From a virus, in the IMG/VR virus record IMGVR_UViG_3300047276_000632, positions 1 to 31,530 of that record: DNA of 31,530 nt. The stretch is one strand, 5' to 3'. Position numbers and translations under genes: made by a program. The stretch's first letter is position 1. Every line of letters begins with the position of its first letter. The notes beneath the pieces are model-generated. The model saw nothing but the letters and a program-made list of their open reading frames with translations, did no database searches and had not been told where the DNA came from. Below, one piece after another: positions 16,023 to 22,916 of this stretch.

Positions 16023-16381
16023 GCGTTTTTTTCGGCTTCGATCTCCGCGATCGGGCGTGCATAGATCCGCTCGAAAGCGGCGGCCGCTTGCCAGATCTCC
16101 ATCAAAGCTTCGACGGCCTCAGGGGTGACCGGCGCCGGGGCGCCCTTATCGTCGGCGATCCCCTCCCAATCGATGATTGAGAGTCGGGCGAGCGCTTTGA
16201 TGAAGGCGACGCCGCGCAGAGCGTCGATGACTTCGCTGGCCGTCTCGCCCTCGGTATCGACCCGCACCATGGCGGATTGGGCGGCAAAGAACAGCGCCGT
16301 CCCGAATGGACGGACCTTGAGCCGCACACCAGGCAGCAGATCGAGCCAATAGGGCTCGGCTTTGAGACCAAGGCGGATCAT
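16019..16381 (-). CDS. Tail assembly chaperone (lambda G-like)
   Basis: This 120-residue protein follows the tail tube gene through an ATGA overlap and precedes the four-Cys protein and tape measure. A beta-rich start (YWLDLLPGVRLKVRPF) and a helical remainder are typical of tail assembly chaperones in this position, with a GxALFFAAQSAM segment like the 'tail assembly chaperone' annotations of alphaproteobacterial prophages. It is not part of the virion in lambda, where it coats the tape measure. No slippery heptamer followed by a -1 extension into the next gene was noticed. The assignment rests mainly on gene order. Confidence 0.75.
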   Translation of the reverse strand: MIRLGLKAEPYWLDLLPGVRLKVRPFGTALFFAAQSAMVRVDTEGETASEVIDALRGVAFIKALARLSIIDWEGIADDKGAPAPVTPEAVEALMEIWQAAAAFERIYARPIAEIEAEKNA

Positions 16382-17328
16382 GGCGTGGCTCCATAGGCGG
16401 CGACATCATTCTTGAGGATGGTAGTCAGCATGCGTCCAAGCGTTGGATCCTTGGCGCCGCGAAACTCGAAGGTGACTTGGATGCCGGACGGGCCTTCGAT
16501 CGGCACGGAGGGGCGCGACAGCACCGCCTCGTGCACGGTAAAAATCAGGCTCGTATTGGCATCGCGCACATAACCGAAATCGAGCTCCATAGGCGTGCCT
16601 GCCGTCGCAGCATCGATCAGCGTCGTTCCGTCAACGCGGACCACGATATTGCCCGTGCAGGCGGCGACAGTCGGCTCTGCGCTGTCGATCAGCCCGTCAG
16701 GGCGGATCGTCTCAATGCGATCGAGGCCATTGCGATAGACGATCTCTGCTGAGACAACGCGCCCCATGGCTGTGCCGTTGCGTCGGATCGTTCCCTGGAA
16801 GGAGCCGAAGCGCAGGGCGTTGTAGCTTACCGGCGTCAGGTCGCGATCGACATTGTCCGTGCTCTCTCCCTGCGCGATGAGGGAGAGGGTGGCGCTGGTT
16901 AGGCCGTCGCGGCGGAGCGGCAGCGTGAAGCTATCAACGCGGGCGCCAAAGTGAGTGCGCCGCAGCGGGACATCCGGGTTGATCGCCTGAAGCGACAGGC
17001 TTGGGATGGTGGCGCCGCCGGACTGGAAGCTATGCGTGAAATTCGTCGTGCCCGTCGTGGTCGGCTCCCCCAGCAGCGCCTTGAGCCAAAAGCCGATCTG
17101 CCGCGCATCGCAAGGCACGGCGACTTCACCGTCGCAGGTAAGAGCGCCAAGCACCGCAGGCGCGGGATCGCGTCCCTCGCCAAGCAGATCATTTTCGAGC
17201 AGGGGTTGGCGCGCGGATAGCCCGTATCGTGAGAAGCCAAGCCGGTGATAGCCATCGGACGGTGGTGAGCCGTAGGTCGTCTCATAGGCTGCCATAAGGC
17301 GCGCATTTGCACCGAAACCAAGCGCCAT
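16378..17328 (-). CDS. Major tail tube protein
   Basis: This 316-residue protein is the tail tube subunit. It is almost entirely beta-strand, with repeated hydrophobic/hydrophilic alternation and segments typical of the phage tail tube families: ETTYGSPPSDGYHRLGFSRY near the start, a Cys-containing VPCDARQIGFWLKALLG, a central strand pair (SFTLPLRRDGLTSATLSLIA), and a C-terminal Ig-like end (SGIQVTFEFRGAKDPTLGRMLTTILKND). A GGAGA ribosome-binding site precedes the ATG by seven bases. It follows the terminator-like gene and is coupled to the chaperone gene by an ATGA overlap. Confidence 0.9.
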   Translation of the reverse strand: MALGFGANARLMAAYETTYGSPPSDGYHRLGFSRYGLSARQPLLENDLLGEGRDPAPAVLGALTCDGEVAVPCDARQIGFWLKALLGEPTTTGTTNFTHSFQSGGATIPSLSLQAINPDVPLRRTHFGARVDSFTLPLRRDGLTSATLSLIAQGESTDNVDRDLTPVSYNALRFGSFQGTIRRNGTAMGRVVSAEIVYRNGLDRIETIRPDGLIDSAEPTVAACTGNIVVRVDGTTLIDAATAGTPMELDFGYVRDANTSLIFTVHEAVLSRPSVPIEGPSGIQVTFEFRGAKDPTLGRMLTTILKNDVAAYGATP

Positions 17329-17385
17329 GCCGGGTCTCCTCTCTCAGTTTCTAAAGTTGGGAAGCTGCGTCTGGAGGTAGACGCG

Positions 17386-17808
17386 TCAGGTCAGCGGATT
17401 GCTCGTCTCGTAGACGAGGCGGATGGGGACGATGGCGGCCTTGACGTTGGGTCCGCCTTCCGGCGCGGCGCCGTCAAAATCCGGCGCACCGATCTCCATC
17501 TGATCGATTTCTCTACCCAAGGCGGGATCAACGCCGAGGACGGTAGCGATGGAAGTGAGCAACGTATCGAGATGCGTGTCGGGATCGCCGGATGCCGAGA
17601 ACACCTCGACGCGCGCCGTATGGGTCCAGATGTAGCTCAGCGGTGAGAGCAGAACCTCTGGCTCGCCGATCTCGCCGTCGCGCAGAATGATCAGGCCCTC
17701 TGGCGGGATCCTCTCCGGTCGCAGACGGTTCCGCTCGACTTTTCCCAACGGCACGGTTTGCAGCTGAGCTAATAGAGCCTGCAAGACTTCCTCGCGCTTA
17801 CTGGCCAT
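17386..17808 (-). CDS. Tail terminator-like protein (lambda U-like position)
   Basis: This 140-residue protein lies just upstream of the tail tube gene, the usual site of the tail terminator/connector. The sequence (REEVLQALLAQLQTVPLGKVERNRLRPERIPPEGLIILRDG..., then GEPEVLLSPLSYIWTHTARVEVF) matches a family often mislabelled as 'acyl-CoA transferase' in prophage annotations; no such enzyme motif is visible here. The plus-strand higBA cassette separates it from the DUF6441 gene. It is inferred to cap the tail tube before head attachment. Confidence 0.8.
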   Translation of the reverse strand: MASKREEVLQALLAQLQTVPLGKVERNRLRPERIPPEGLIILRDGEIGEPEVLLSPLSYIWTHTARVEVFSASGDPDTHLDTLLTSIATVLGVDPALGREIDQMEIGAPDFDGAAPEGGPNVKAAIVPIRLVYETSNPLT

Positions 17809-17831
17809 TTACTTACTTTCAGGTGTTATGC

Positions 17832-17864
17832 TTGACGTACCGCCCGTTATGCGTTACATAACGG
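17832..17864 (+). promoter_or_regulatory. Promoter and operator of intact higBA
   Basis: A -35 TTGACG (17832-17837) and a -10 TACATA (17855-17860) lie 17 bases apart. A perfect inverted repeat, CCGTTATG-N5-CATAACGG (17844-17864), covers the -10. HigA-type antitoxins repress such sites. The GTG start of higB is six bases past the -10, so the message is probably leaderless, like that of the broken pair. Confidence 0.75.
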
Positions 17865-17866
17865 TT

Positions 17867-18148
17867 GTGATCAAAAGCTTCGGATGCAAACGCACGGCGC
17901 TCGTTTTCACCGGTCAGGTCCCGAAAGGTTTTCCGTCGGACATCCTGACCGTGGCACGCCGAAAGTTGAGAATGCTAGACTCGGCGATCCGGCTCGATGA
18001 TCTGCGAGTGCCGCCAAGCAATCACTTGGAGGCACTCAAAGGGGATCGGATTGGACAGCACAGCATCCGTATTAACGATCAATGGCGGCTCTGCTTCGTA
18101 TGGCAGGATGGAGCCGCGCACGGTGTTGAGATCGTCGACTATCATTGA
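17867..18148 (+). CDS. higB: HigB-type toxin (RelE superfamily)
   Basis: This 93-residue mRNA-interferase-type toxin starts VIKSFGCKRTALVFTGQVP (about 1-19) and carries the HigB hallmarks LRVPPSNHLEALKGDRIGQHSIRINDQWRLCFVW, ending in VEIVDYH. RelE-superfamily toxins of this type cut mRNA on the ribosome. The GTG at 17867 was chosen because it matches the family N-terminus; the ATG at 17828 lies upstream of the -35 box. The stop overlaps a TTG, and the antitoxin follows directly. It is on the plus strand between two minus-strand tail genes, so it is a self-contained inserted cassette. Confidence 0.93.
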   Translation: MIKSFGCKRTALVFTGQVPKGFPSDILTVARRKLRMLDSAIRLDDLRVPPSNHLEALKGDRIGQHSIRINDQWRLCFVWQDGAAHGVEIVDYH

Positions 18149-18159
18149 GGAGACGAAGC

Positions 18160-18504
18160 ATGGGTAAGAAGAGCAAATTGATCAGCCGCGACGATCTCGA
18201 CGCGGGCAAAGTGAACCTGTCGGACGAGTCGACCGGACAGAACCTGCCACTCGTAACGCCCGGGGAGGTCCTGCGCGAAGAATTCATGACGCCGATGGCC
18301 ATTTCTGCGCGCGCACTGGCGCGCGATATCGATGTGCCTGCCAACCGCATTACCGAGATACTGCATGGCGAACGGGCGATCACCGCCGACACGGCGCTGC
18401 GCTTGTCCCGTCGTTTCGGCGTCTCTGCTGAATTCTGGATGAACCTGCAGACCGCGCATGACCTTGAGAAAGCTCGACGGCACTGGCCAACAGCGGCCGA
18501 GTAA
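18160..18504 (+). CDS. higA: HigA-type antitoxin (XRE helix-turn-helix)
   Basis: This 114-residue antitoxin has an unstructured N-terminal part of about 35 residues and then a HigA-family XRE domain: TPGEVLREEFMTPMAISARALARDIDVPANRITEILHGERAITADTALRLSRRFGVSAEFWMNLQ (about 39-103). The ATG at 18160 is preceded by GAGGAG at a spacing of about nine bases; 11 bases separate it from the toxin stop. It should neutralise HigB and repress the palindromic operator at 17844-17864. Confidence 0.93.
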   Translation: MGKKSKLISRDDLDAGKVNLSDESTGQNLPLVTPGEVLREEFMTPMAISARALARDIDVPANRITEILHGERAITADTALRLSRRFGVSAEFWMNLQTAHDLEKARRHWPTAAE

Positions 18505-18597
18505 TTCGATCACGGCCAATGCCCCAGACCTGAGGTTAAGCGCTGCGATAGACCAATCAAAACCGAATTGCTCGCTTCTGTTAATAAATATAGACCG

Positions 18598-19290
18598 CTA
18601 GTCGCTAGTTTTGTCCCGCGCCTCCCATTCCCGCACGACCTGATCAGGCAGCCGGTTTACCCAGCTTTCCGCTGGCCCACGCCAGTCCAGCAGGCGTGGC
18701 ATTTGAACCTGGCGCACCAGTATGAACATCGGAACCCACTCGACGGTGCGTCCCGCCTTGACGCGGCGACCGGTTGCCGGCCGCAGCGTTCGGCCGTTCG
18801 TGGCGCGAACGACTGGCAGCACAAGCAACAGCACACCGGGGCGGTTCGTCCGGACGACTTCGAGGTCTCGACCAAAACCGCCGAACTTCGTCCCACTTTG
18901 CATGTCGTTCGGGGTCATTCGGCGCCCGCCGCCCTTCATGGGCACGTTTTCGGTCGGAATGGCGAGATAACGTCCGCCGCTACGCCGGATCAGCGTGCCT
19001 TCCTCGAAGGCTGCGATGATATCGGCCGCGCCACCGCGTCCGCCCTTACCGGGCCGGGCAAAGACCCACGCCGCCGTACTGAGGCTCTCACCACGCTGGG
19101 GATAGACATTGCAGCGCACGGCATTGGCGAGGCGTCGTCCAAGGCCTGCGCCGACGACTTGCGCCCTCAGCTCGGTCTTTAAGCTCTCGCCCGCCTTACG
19201 CACTGCCGCCGTGACAGCCGCCTCCGCGACACGAGATTCACCCGCGAGGATCTTGTTCAGATCCCCCTCGATCTGGAGGTCAAGCCTCAT
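18598..19290 (-). CDS. DUF6441-like tail-completion protein
   Basis: This 230-residue protein starts by ATGA overlap with the head-tail joiner and ends before the higBA cassette. It contains an N-terminal helical region (AAVTAAVRKAGESLKTELRAQVVGAGLGRRLANAVR), a central beta segment with RRSGGRYLAIPTENVP, and a C-terminal tryptophan-rich end. It matches the DUF6441 type found at the head-tail junction of alphaproteobacterial phages, in the position of lambda Z or HK97 gp10. The molecular role is assigned from position only. Confidence 0.78.
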   Translation of the reverse strand: MRLDLQIEGDLNKILAGESRVAEAAVTAAVRKAGESLKTELRAQVVGAGLGRRLANAVRCNVYPQRGESLSTAAWVFARPGKGGRGGAADIIAAFEEGTLIRRSGGRYLAIPTENVPMKGGGRRMTPNDMQSGTKFGGFGRDLEVVRTNRPGVLLLVLPVVRATNGRTLRPATGRRVKAGRTVEWVPMFILVRQVQMPRLLDWRGPAESWVNRLPDQVVREWEARDKTSD

Positions 19291-19601
19291 GGCGCTACGA
19301 CGTCGAGCCGCAGGATGCGACCATCCATCATGGAGATTGGCGTCGCCTGTACGCGATAGATCACGCCCGACACTTCGAGCGTGTCGCCCTCCGCAATCCC
19401 TGACGCTTCTTCCGCGCGGATGTCGAAGAGCGTTGCGTCCTGGACGAGCTTGGCACCGCTGATCTCGAATACCGGTTGCGGTTGCACGCGCTGGAGCCGA
19501 ACAGGATGTCCCGCTCCCTGACTCCCACTACGCCAGATCCCGGACTGGGCAAGGTTTTCGTCAGCAAAGAGGCTCCCGAGTGCGGTGTCGAAAACCGTCA
19601 T
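19287..19601 (-). CDS. Head-tail joining protein
   Basis: This 104-residue protein is mostly beta-strand (VFEISGAKLVQDATLFDIRAEEASGIAEGDTLEVSGVIYRVQATPISMMDGRILRLDVV) and fits the small FII/HK97 gp9-like head-tail joiner fold. ATGA overlaps link it to the coiled-coil gene upstream and the DUF6441 gene downstream. This order (joiner, tail completion, tail terminator, tube) is standard for siphovirus connectors. Confidence 0.8.
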   Translation of the reverse strand: MTVFDTALGSLFADENLAQSGIWRSGSQGAGHPVRLQRVQPQPVFEISGAKLVQDATLFDIRAEEASGIAEGDTLEVSGVIYRVQATPISMMDGRILRLDVVAP

Positions 19602-19900
19602 TGCCGACGCTCCTGCAGACGCCCATCGATCCGCCGCAGCAACTCAAGTTGCGCGTTTGCACGTTCTTCAATGCGCGCCAGTCGCTCCACGATCGCTGAG
19701 ATCGCACGCTGGTCCTCATCGAGACGCTGCTCGACGCGCGCCAGTCGCTGCTCCTTTACGGTGAGGCGGGATTCGACCGACGAAAACCACCAGACGAATC
19801 CACCAAACTGCACAAGAAGCGTGGTGATCAGCGCAAGCGGAATACGGCGGTCGATGGTCCAATGCACCTCCGGACGATCACCTTCTTCAGGGGGTGCCAT
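19598..19900 (-). CDS. Single-pass membrane protein with coiled coil
   Basis: This 100-residue protein has one hydrophobic segment (about 21-40, IPLALITTLLVQFGGFVWWF) followed by a heptad-rich charged coiled coil to the end (SRLTVKEQRLARVEQRLDED...). The N-terminus is acidic. It resembles small phage membrane proteins of unknown function; a holin- or spanin-like role is possible, but its site between the cement protein and the head-tail joiner is not a usual lysis position and no endolysin lies beside it. It is coupled to the next gene by an ATGA overlap. Confidence 0.75.
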   Translation of the reverse strand: MAPPEEGDRPEVHWTIDRRIPLALITTLLVQFGGFVWWFSSVESRLTVKEQRLARVEQRLDEDQRAISAIVERLARIEERANAQLELLRRIDGRLQERRQ

Positions 19901-19922
19901 GAACGTAGGCTGTCGCGCTCAC

Positions 19923-20258
19923 TCAGTAGCTACCGTTTAACCGCAAGCGGCCAATGGTCTCGCTTGCCGCATTGCCGACAGCCTCGACCGCTACGCCTAT
20001 AGCAGTATTGCCGGTGGCCGTTTTAGTGGCCTCTTTGGCCGTATTATCCCAATAAACTTTATCACCAACGGCCCATGCCTGCGATGCTGCTTTCTTCAGA
20101 TCAAAGACGCCTACTAGAGCGGCCTCGACAGCCTCGCCAATTGCGCTGTTTGCGCTGGCCACACCGAAAATGGCGCCAACAAGCAGGCCATCGCCCGATG
20201 ATACGGCATAAGGCGCTGGGAGCGTAATCGTCTTACCCGGCTGTATATAGTTCTTCAT
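19923..20258 (-). CDS. Capsid cement/decoration protein (DUF2190)
   Basis: This 111-residue protein belongs to the DUF2190 family of capsid decoration proteins. It has the typical start KNYIQPGKTITLPAPYAVSSGDGLLVGAIFGVA and the later WAVGDKVYWDN segment. Such proteins bind the expanded capsid lattice and stabilise it. AAGGAA precedes the ATG. The gene follows the capsid gene across a short gap that holds a terminator-like hairpin, so it may need read-through or its own promoter. Confidence 0.92.
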   Translation of the reverse strand: MKNYIQPGKTITLPAPYAVSSGDGLLVGAIFGVASANSAIGEAVEAALVGVFDLKKAASQAWAVGDKVYWDNTAKEATKTATGNTAIGVAVEAVGNAASETIGRLRLNGSY

Positions 20259-20283
20259 CGAAAATTCCTTTTCAAAAGAGAAA

Positions 20284-20302
20284 GGGCGGCCTCAAGCCGC
20301 CC
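20284..20302 (-). terminator. Intrinsic terminator-like hairpin after the capsid gene
   Basis: On the minus strand a GGGCGGC stem, a five-base loop and GCCGCCC are followed by a T-rich run (TTTCTCTTTT). It lies between the capsid fusion stop and the cement start. It probably gives partial termination to set capsid and cement levels apart. Confidence 0.7.
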
Positions 20303-20333
20303 AATTCAGTGAAATCATTTGGTATTTTGGGTT

Positions 20334-22283
20334 TTACGCACCGGGATTTTTGTAAAGGCCGCGCCAGTCTATTGCCTTAGCCCCAAAATCAAGGCGGCAT
20401 TTGATTTCAACGCCATCGACATCAAACCCATTGCGCGTTTCGATGTAGGCGCCCTGCTGTCCCTCTAGATAAGCGTATTCGAGGGTATCAATCTGGGCAG
20501 GGCTGGCGGTCAAAAACCAGCCGGTTTGGCTGACGGTATCCAGGCGTGGCTCTGCAATTACGGCGAGGCTACGAATGGATTGGGGTACTACGTCCGCCGT
20601 TTTTGTCGGTGTGAGATTTTGCGCAAGTAACTGCTCGGCGGCTAATTCAAGGGATACCGGCACCAAGAGATAAGTCGGGCGAATATTCAGAACCGTCTTC
20701 TTGTCGATCCCGGTCTGCTTTGCCATGGAAGCGCGCGCCTCTCCAATACTGGCGGTAGAAAGCGCAGAACCACTTGAGGCTAGATTTTTGTGCGTGGCAT
20801 GAAAGAGAGCAACTCCATCGCCCATGGCTGCATTGGCGGTCAAAATCGCCCAAACAACATCACTTTCAAGTGTGGCGATGGCAGTACCATACATGGCTGG
20901 AAGCCTCGTGAAGGCGTCAAGATCATCGTTGATGATTGTCTGCCGGGTGATGCCAACAACGCGGCCATAAGTCTCAACGCGGTAACGTTCGCGTGCTTCC
21001 CCAATGGTTCCACGTTTGAACTCGCCCGCCTCATTCACCTTTTGCAGCTGGGGTGCTTCTCCAAGCTGAACCCGGGTGATATCCCGGAAATCTGAGGCCT
21101 GAACCTGCCGACAGAAGGGCTTGAATGTCTGCGGATAAGCTTCATAGGCTTGACGAAGCGTCTTGTTCGTCACTGCTGCGAGAATTTCCGGAAAATCAGA
21201 AGTTGAATGTAGGGCCCGGGTTGCGATCTCATCACGAGACATGCCGCGTACATTGACCCCTGCCGAGGCAAGAAATTCACGCGATAATTCGAGCAAGGTC
21301 ATACCGCGATAGTCACGCGCAGGATCATTCAGCGGGAATAGGGTGGGGCTATATCGATGGAGCAGCGCGCTCGTTACCGCCTCGCGGCGGGTCTGGCGTT
21401 CATCCAGCCCTCCAAGTGGGGTTGAGATTTGCGCAAATGTACGTTTTTGCTCGGCTTCATCAGCGACCCTATCGAGAATTATACGCCGGGCCTCATCGAG
21501 CACGACGCCTCTTGTGATCAAATCTTCGGCGATGCCGCGTTCAAGGCCAAGGCGACCTGAAATATCGTAGATAGTGGCGACCCTTTCGCGCTCGGCTGTC
21601 TGCGCCTGTGCAATGAGGGTTTGGGTGTCGGGCGCAGCGTCCATTGCGCGTACGATGGGCTCAGGCGCAGGATGCTCGGTCGTCGTGATGGTTGGGGTCT
21701 CGTCCATGGAAATCCTCTCTGTGGTGGAGGCGTCGTCCCGGTCCACGACGCAAGGGCTAAGCGGATCAACCGAACGGAAGCCGGCCGCCGGATCGGCCCC
21801 CACCGGGACCGCGGAAATTTCAAAGGGTGTCCAATCAATCGCCCGCCAGATTTCTGGGGCATTGGGAGGGCGCGTCACATCAAAGCGATGGACCTGGTAT
21901 CCGATTGATACAGCGCGCAGATGCCCTGCCCGGACGTCCGCCCAGATGGGTTCAACGTCGTCACGCTCGCTGAAACGAACACGCGCGATGCCACGCCCCT
22001 GATCGATCCTGGCGGTACCGGGCACGACCGAACCAATAACTGCGTCTAGCGTACGGGTGTCATGTACCTTGAGCAGCGGACCGCCAGCATTTAGCCGATC
22101 GAGCCTTACGTTCGTGGGCTCCATGCTAAGTTCTTCATCGAAGGGCTCGCCAAAGAGCGGCTGCCTTCTGACCCTTGCGCCTGTCGACCAGACAACTTCG
22201 ATCGAGCGGTCCTGCTCATCGATGGTGGCGGGCAACAGGTCTGCTGCCCGGCGTAAAGCCGGCAGTTCAATGGTTCCGTGCAT
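20334..22283 (-). CDS. Prohead protease/major capsid fusion protein
   Basis: This 649-residue protein fuses two normally separate head proteins. Residues 1 to about 190 are an HK97-type prohead protease: the catalytic histidine is H74 in LLKVHD and the serine S126 in HLRAVSIGY, both in the family context. A linker (about 190-260) rich in Thr/Pro/Ala and helices likely acts as the scaffold. The remainder is a Mu gpT/HK97-like capsid subunit, recognisable at ETYGRVVGITRQTIINDDLDAFTRLPAMYG and LFHATHKNLA. The protease would cleave itself and the scaffold segment off during maturation. Such fusions are known in prophages. The start is ATG, with a weak AGAGGC upstream. It is separated from the portal gene by the plus-strand mazEF cassette. 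Confidence 0.93.
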   Translation of the reverse strand: MHGTIELPALRRAADLLPATIDEQDRSIEVVWSTGARVRRQPLFGEPFDEELSMEPTNVRLDRLNAGGPLLKVHDTRTLDAVIGSVVPGTARIDQGRGIARVRFSERDDVEPIWADVRAGHLRAVSIGYQVHRFDVTRPPNAPEIWRAIDWTPFEISAVPVGADPAAGFRSVDPLSPCVVDRDDASTTERISMDETPTITTTEHPAPEPIVRAMDAAPDTQTLIAQAQTAERERVATIYDISGRLGLERGIAEDLITRGVVLDEARRIILDRVADEAEQKRTFAQISTPLGGLDERQTRREAVTSALLHRYSPTLFPLNDPARDYRGMTLLELSREFLASAGVNVRGMSRDEIATRALHSTSDFPEILAAVTNKTLRQAYEAYPQTFKPFCRQVQASDFRDITRVQLGEAPQLQKVNEAGEFKRGTIGEARERYRVETYGRVVGITRQTIINDDLDAFTRLPAMYGTAIATLESDVVWAILTANAAMGDGVALFHATHKNLASSGSALSTASIGEARASMAKQTGIDKKTVLNIRPTYLLVPVSLELAAEQLLAQNLTPTKTADVVPQSIRSLAVIAEPRLDTVSQTGWFLTASPAQIDTLEYAYLEGQQGAYIETRNGFDVDGVEIKCRLDFGAKAIDWRGLYKNPGA

Positions 22284-22304
22284 CTGGGAATTTGCCTCTT
22301 GTAG

Positions 22305-22337
22305 AATCCTAAGGATTAGGCCATGTTACATGTAACA
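22305..22337 (+). promoter_or_regulatory. Two palindromes upstream of mazEF
   Basis: AATCCT-A-AGGATT (22305-22317) and TGTTACATGTAACA (22324-22337) are both perfect inverted repeats just before the mazE ribosome-binding site AAGGAGAGG. They look like operators for the MazE/MazF complex. Clear -10 and -35 boxes were not found with confidence. The capsid gene start on the other strand is only 22 bases away. Confidence 0.6.
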
Positions 22338-22348
22338 AGGAGAGGCCC

Positions 22349-22594
22349 ATGGCATCCTCAACTAAGCGTTCAAAGGGCAGTGGACCCGTTCGAGAGCGTG
22401 TCGGGGCGCACCGCGACCGGCTACGTGCCCAGGGACTACGGCCGATCCAAATCTGGATCCCGGATACTCGTGCGCCTGGCTTTGCGGATGAGGTGCGCCG
22501 GCAATGCCTTCTGGCCAATGCGAGCCCGCACGCAGAGAGTGATCAGGCCTTCATCGACTCAATTTCCTGGTTCAACGCCGATGAAGCGCGGTGA
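22349..22594 (+). CDS. mazE: MazE-type antitoxin (DUF3018 family)
   Basis: This 81-residue protein matches the DUF3018 antitoxin type: a basic N-terminus, then RERVGAHRDRLRAQGLRPIQIWIPDTRAPGFADEVRRQCLLAN (about 14-56), and an acidic tail ending in ADEAR. AAGGAGAGG lies at proper spacing before the ATG. The gene overlaps mazF by 14 bases. It is expected to bind MazF and the palindromes upstream. It sits on the plus strand between the capsid and portal genes. Confidence 0.9.
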   Translation: MASSTKRSKGSGPVRERVGAHRDRLRAQGLRPIQIWIPDTRAPGFADEVRRQCLLANASPHAESDQAFIDSISWFNADEAR

Positions 22595-22910
22595 AATCTG
22601 GACCGTCTCTGGCGGTCCTGATTACGCCGGCAAACCTCGCCCTGTGGTTATAGTCCAGAGCGAAGCGTTCGAAATTCTAGACTCGGTTACGATCTGTCCC
22701 TTCACCACGGATCCCACCGAGTTGCCGCTATTTCGTCTCGACGTGGTCCCGGCCGGCGCAAATGGCTTGCGCGCTGCCTCGCGGATTATGATCGACAAGG
22801 TAAGCACTATCCCCAAGACAAAGCTTGGAGGCCGGATCGGACAACTCGCCGCCGCCGATGTCGTGCGCGTCAATCGCGCATTGATCGTTTTTCTTGGTCT
22901 TGCCGACTGA
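22581..22910 (+). CDS. mazF: MazF/PemK-type mRNA interferase toxin
   Basis: This 109-residue toxin opens with MKRGEIWTVSGGPDYAGKPRPVVIVQSEAF, the classic PemK/MazF start, and keeps the family Arg in PRPVVIVQ and the ICPFTTD segment. The ATG overlaps the mazE stop region, giving coupled translation. MazF proteins cut mRNA or tRNA at short sequence motifs. The stop is seven bases from the convergent portal gene stop. Confidence 0.94.
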   Translation: MKRGEIWTVSGGPDYAGKPRPVVIVQSEAFEILDSVTICPFTTDPTELPLFRLDVVPAGANGLRAASRIMIDKVSTIPKTKLGGRIGQLAAADVVRVNRALIVFLGLAD

Positions 22911-22916
22911 CCGTTA

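Noticed and set aside
17367-17384. Inverted repeat GCGTCT-N6-AGACGC between two tail genes
   Set aside because: Short stem without a T-run on either side; no clear function, could be chance.
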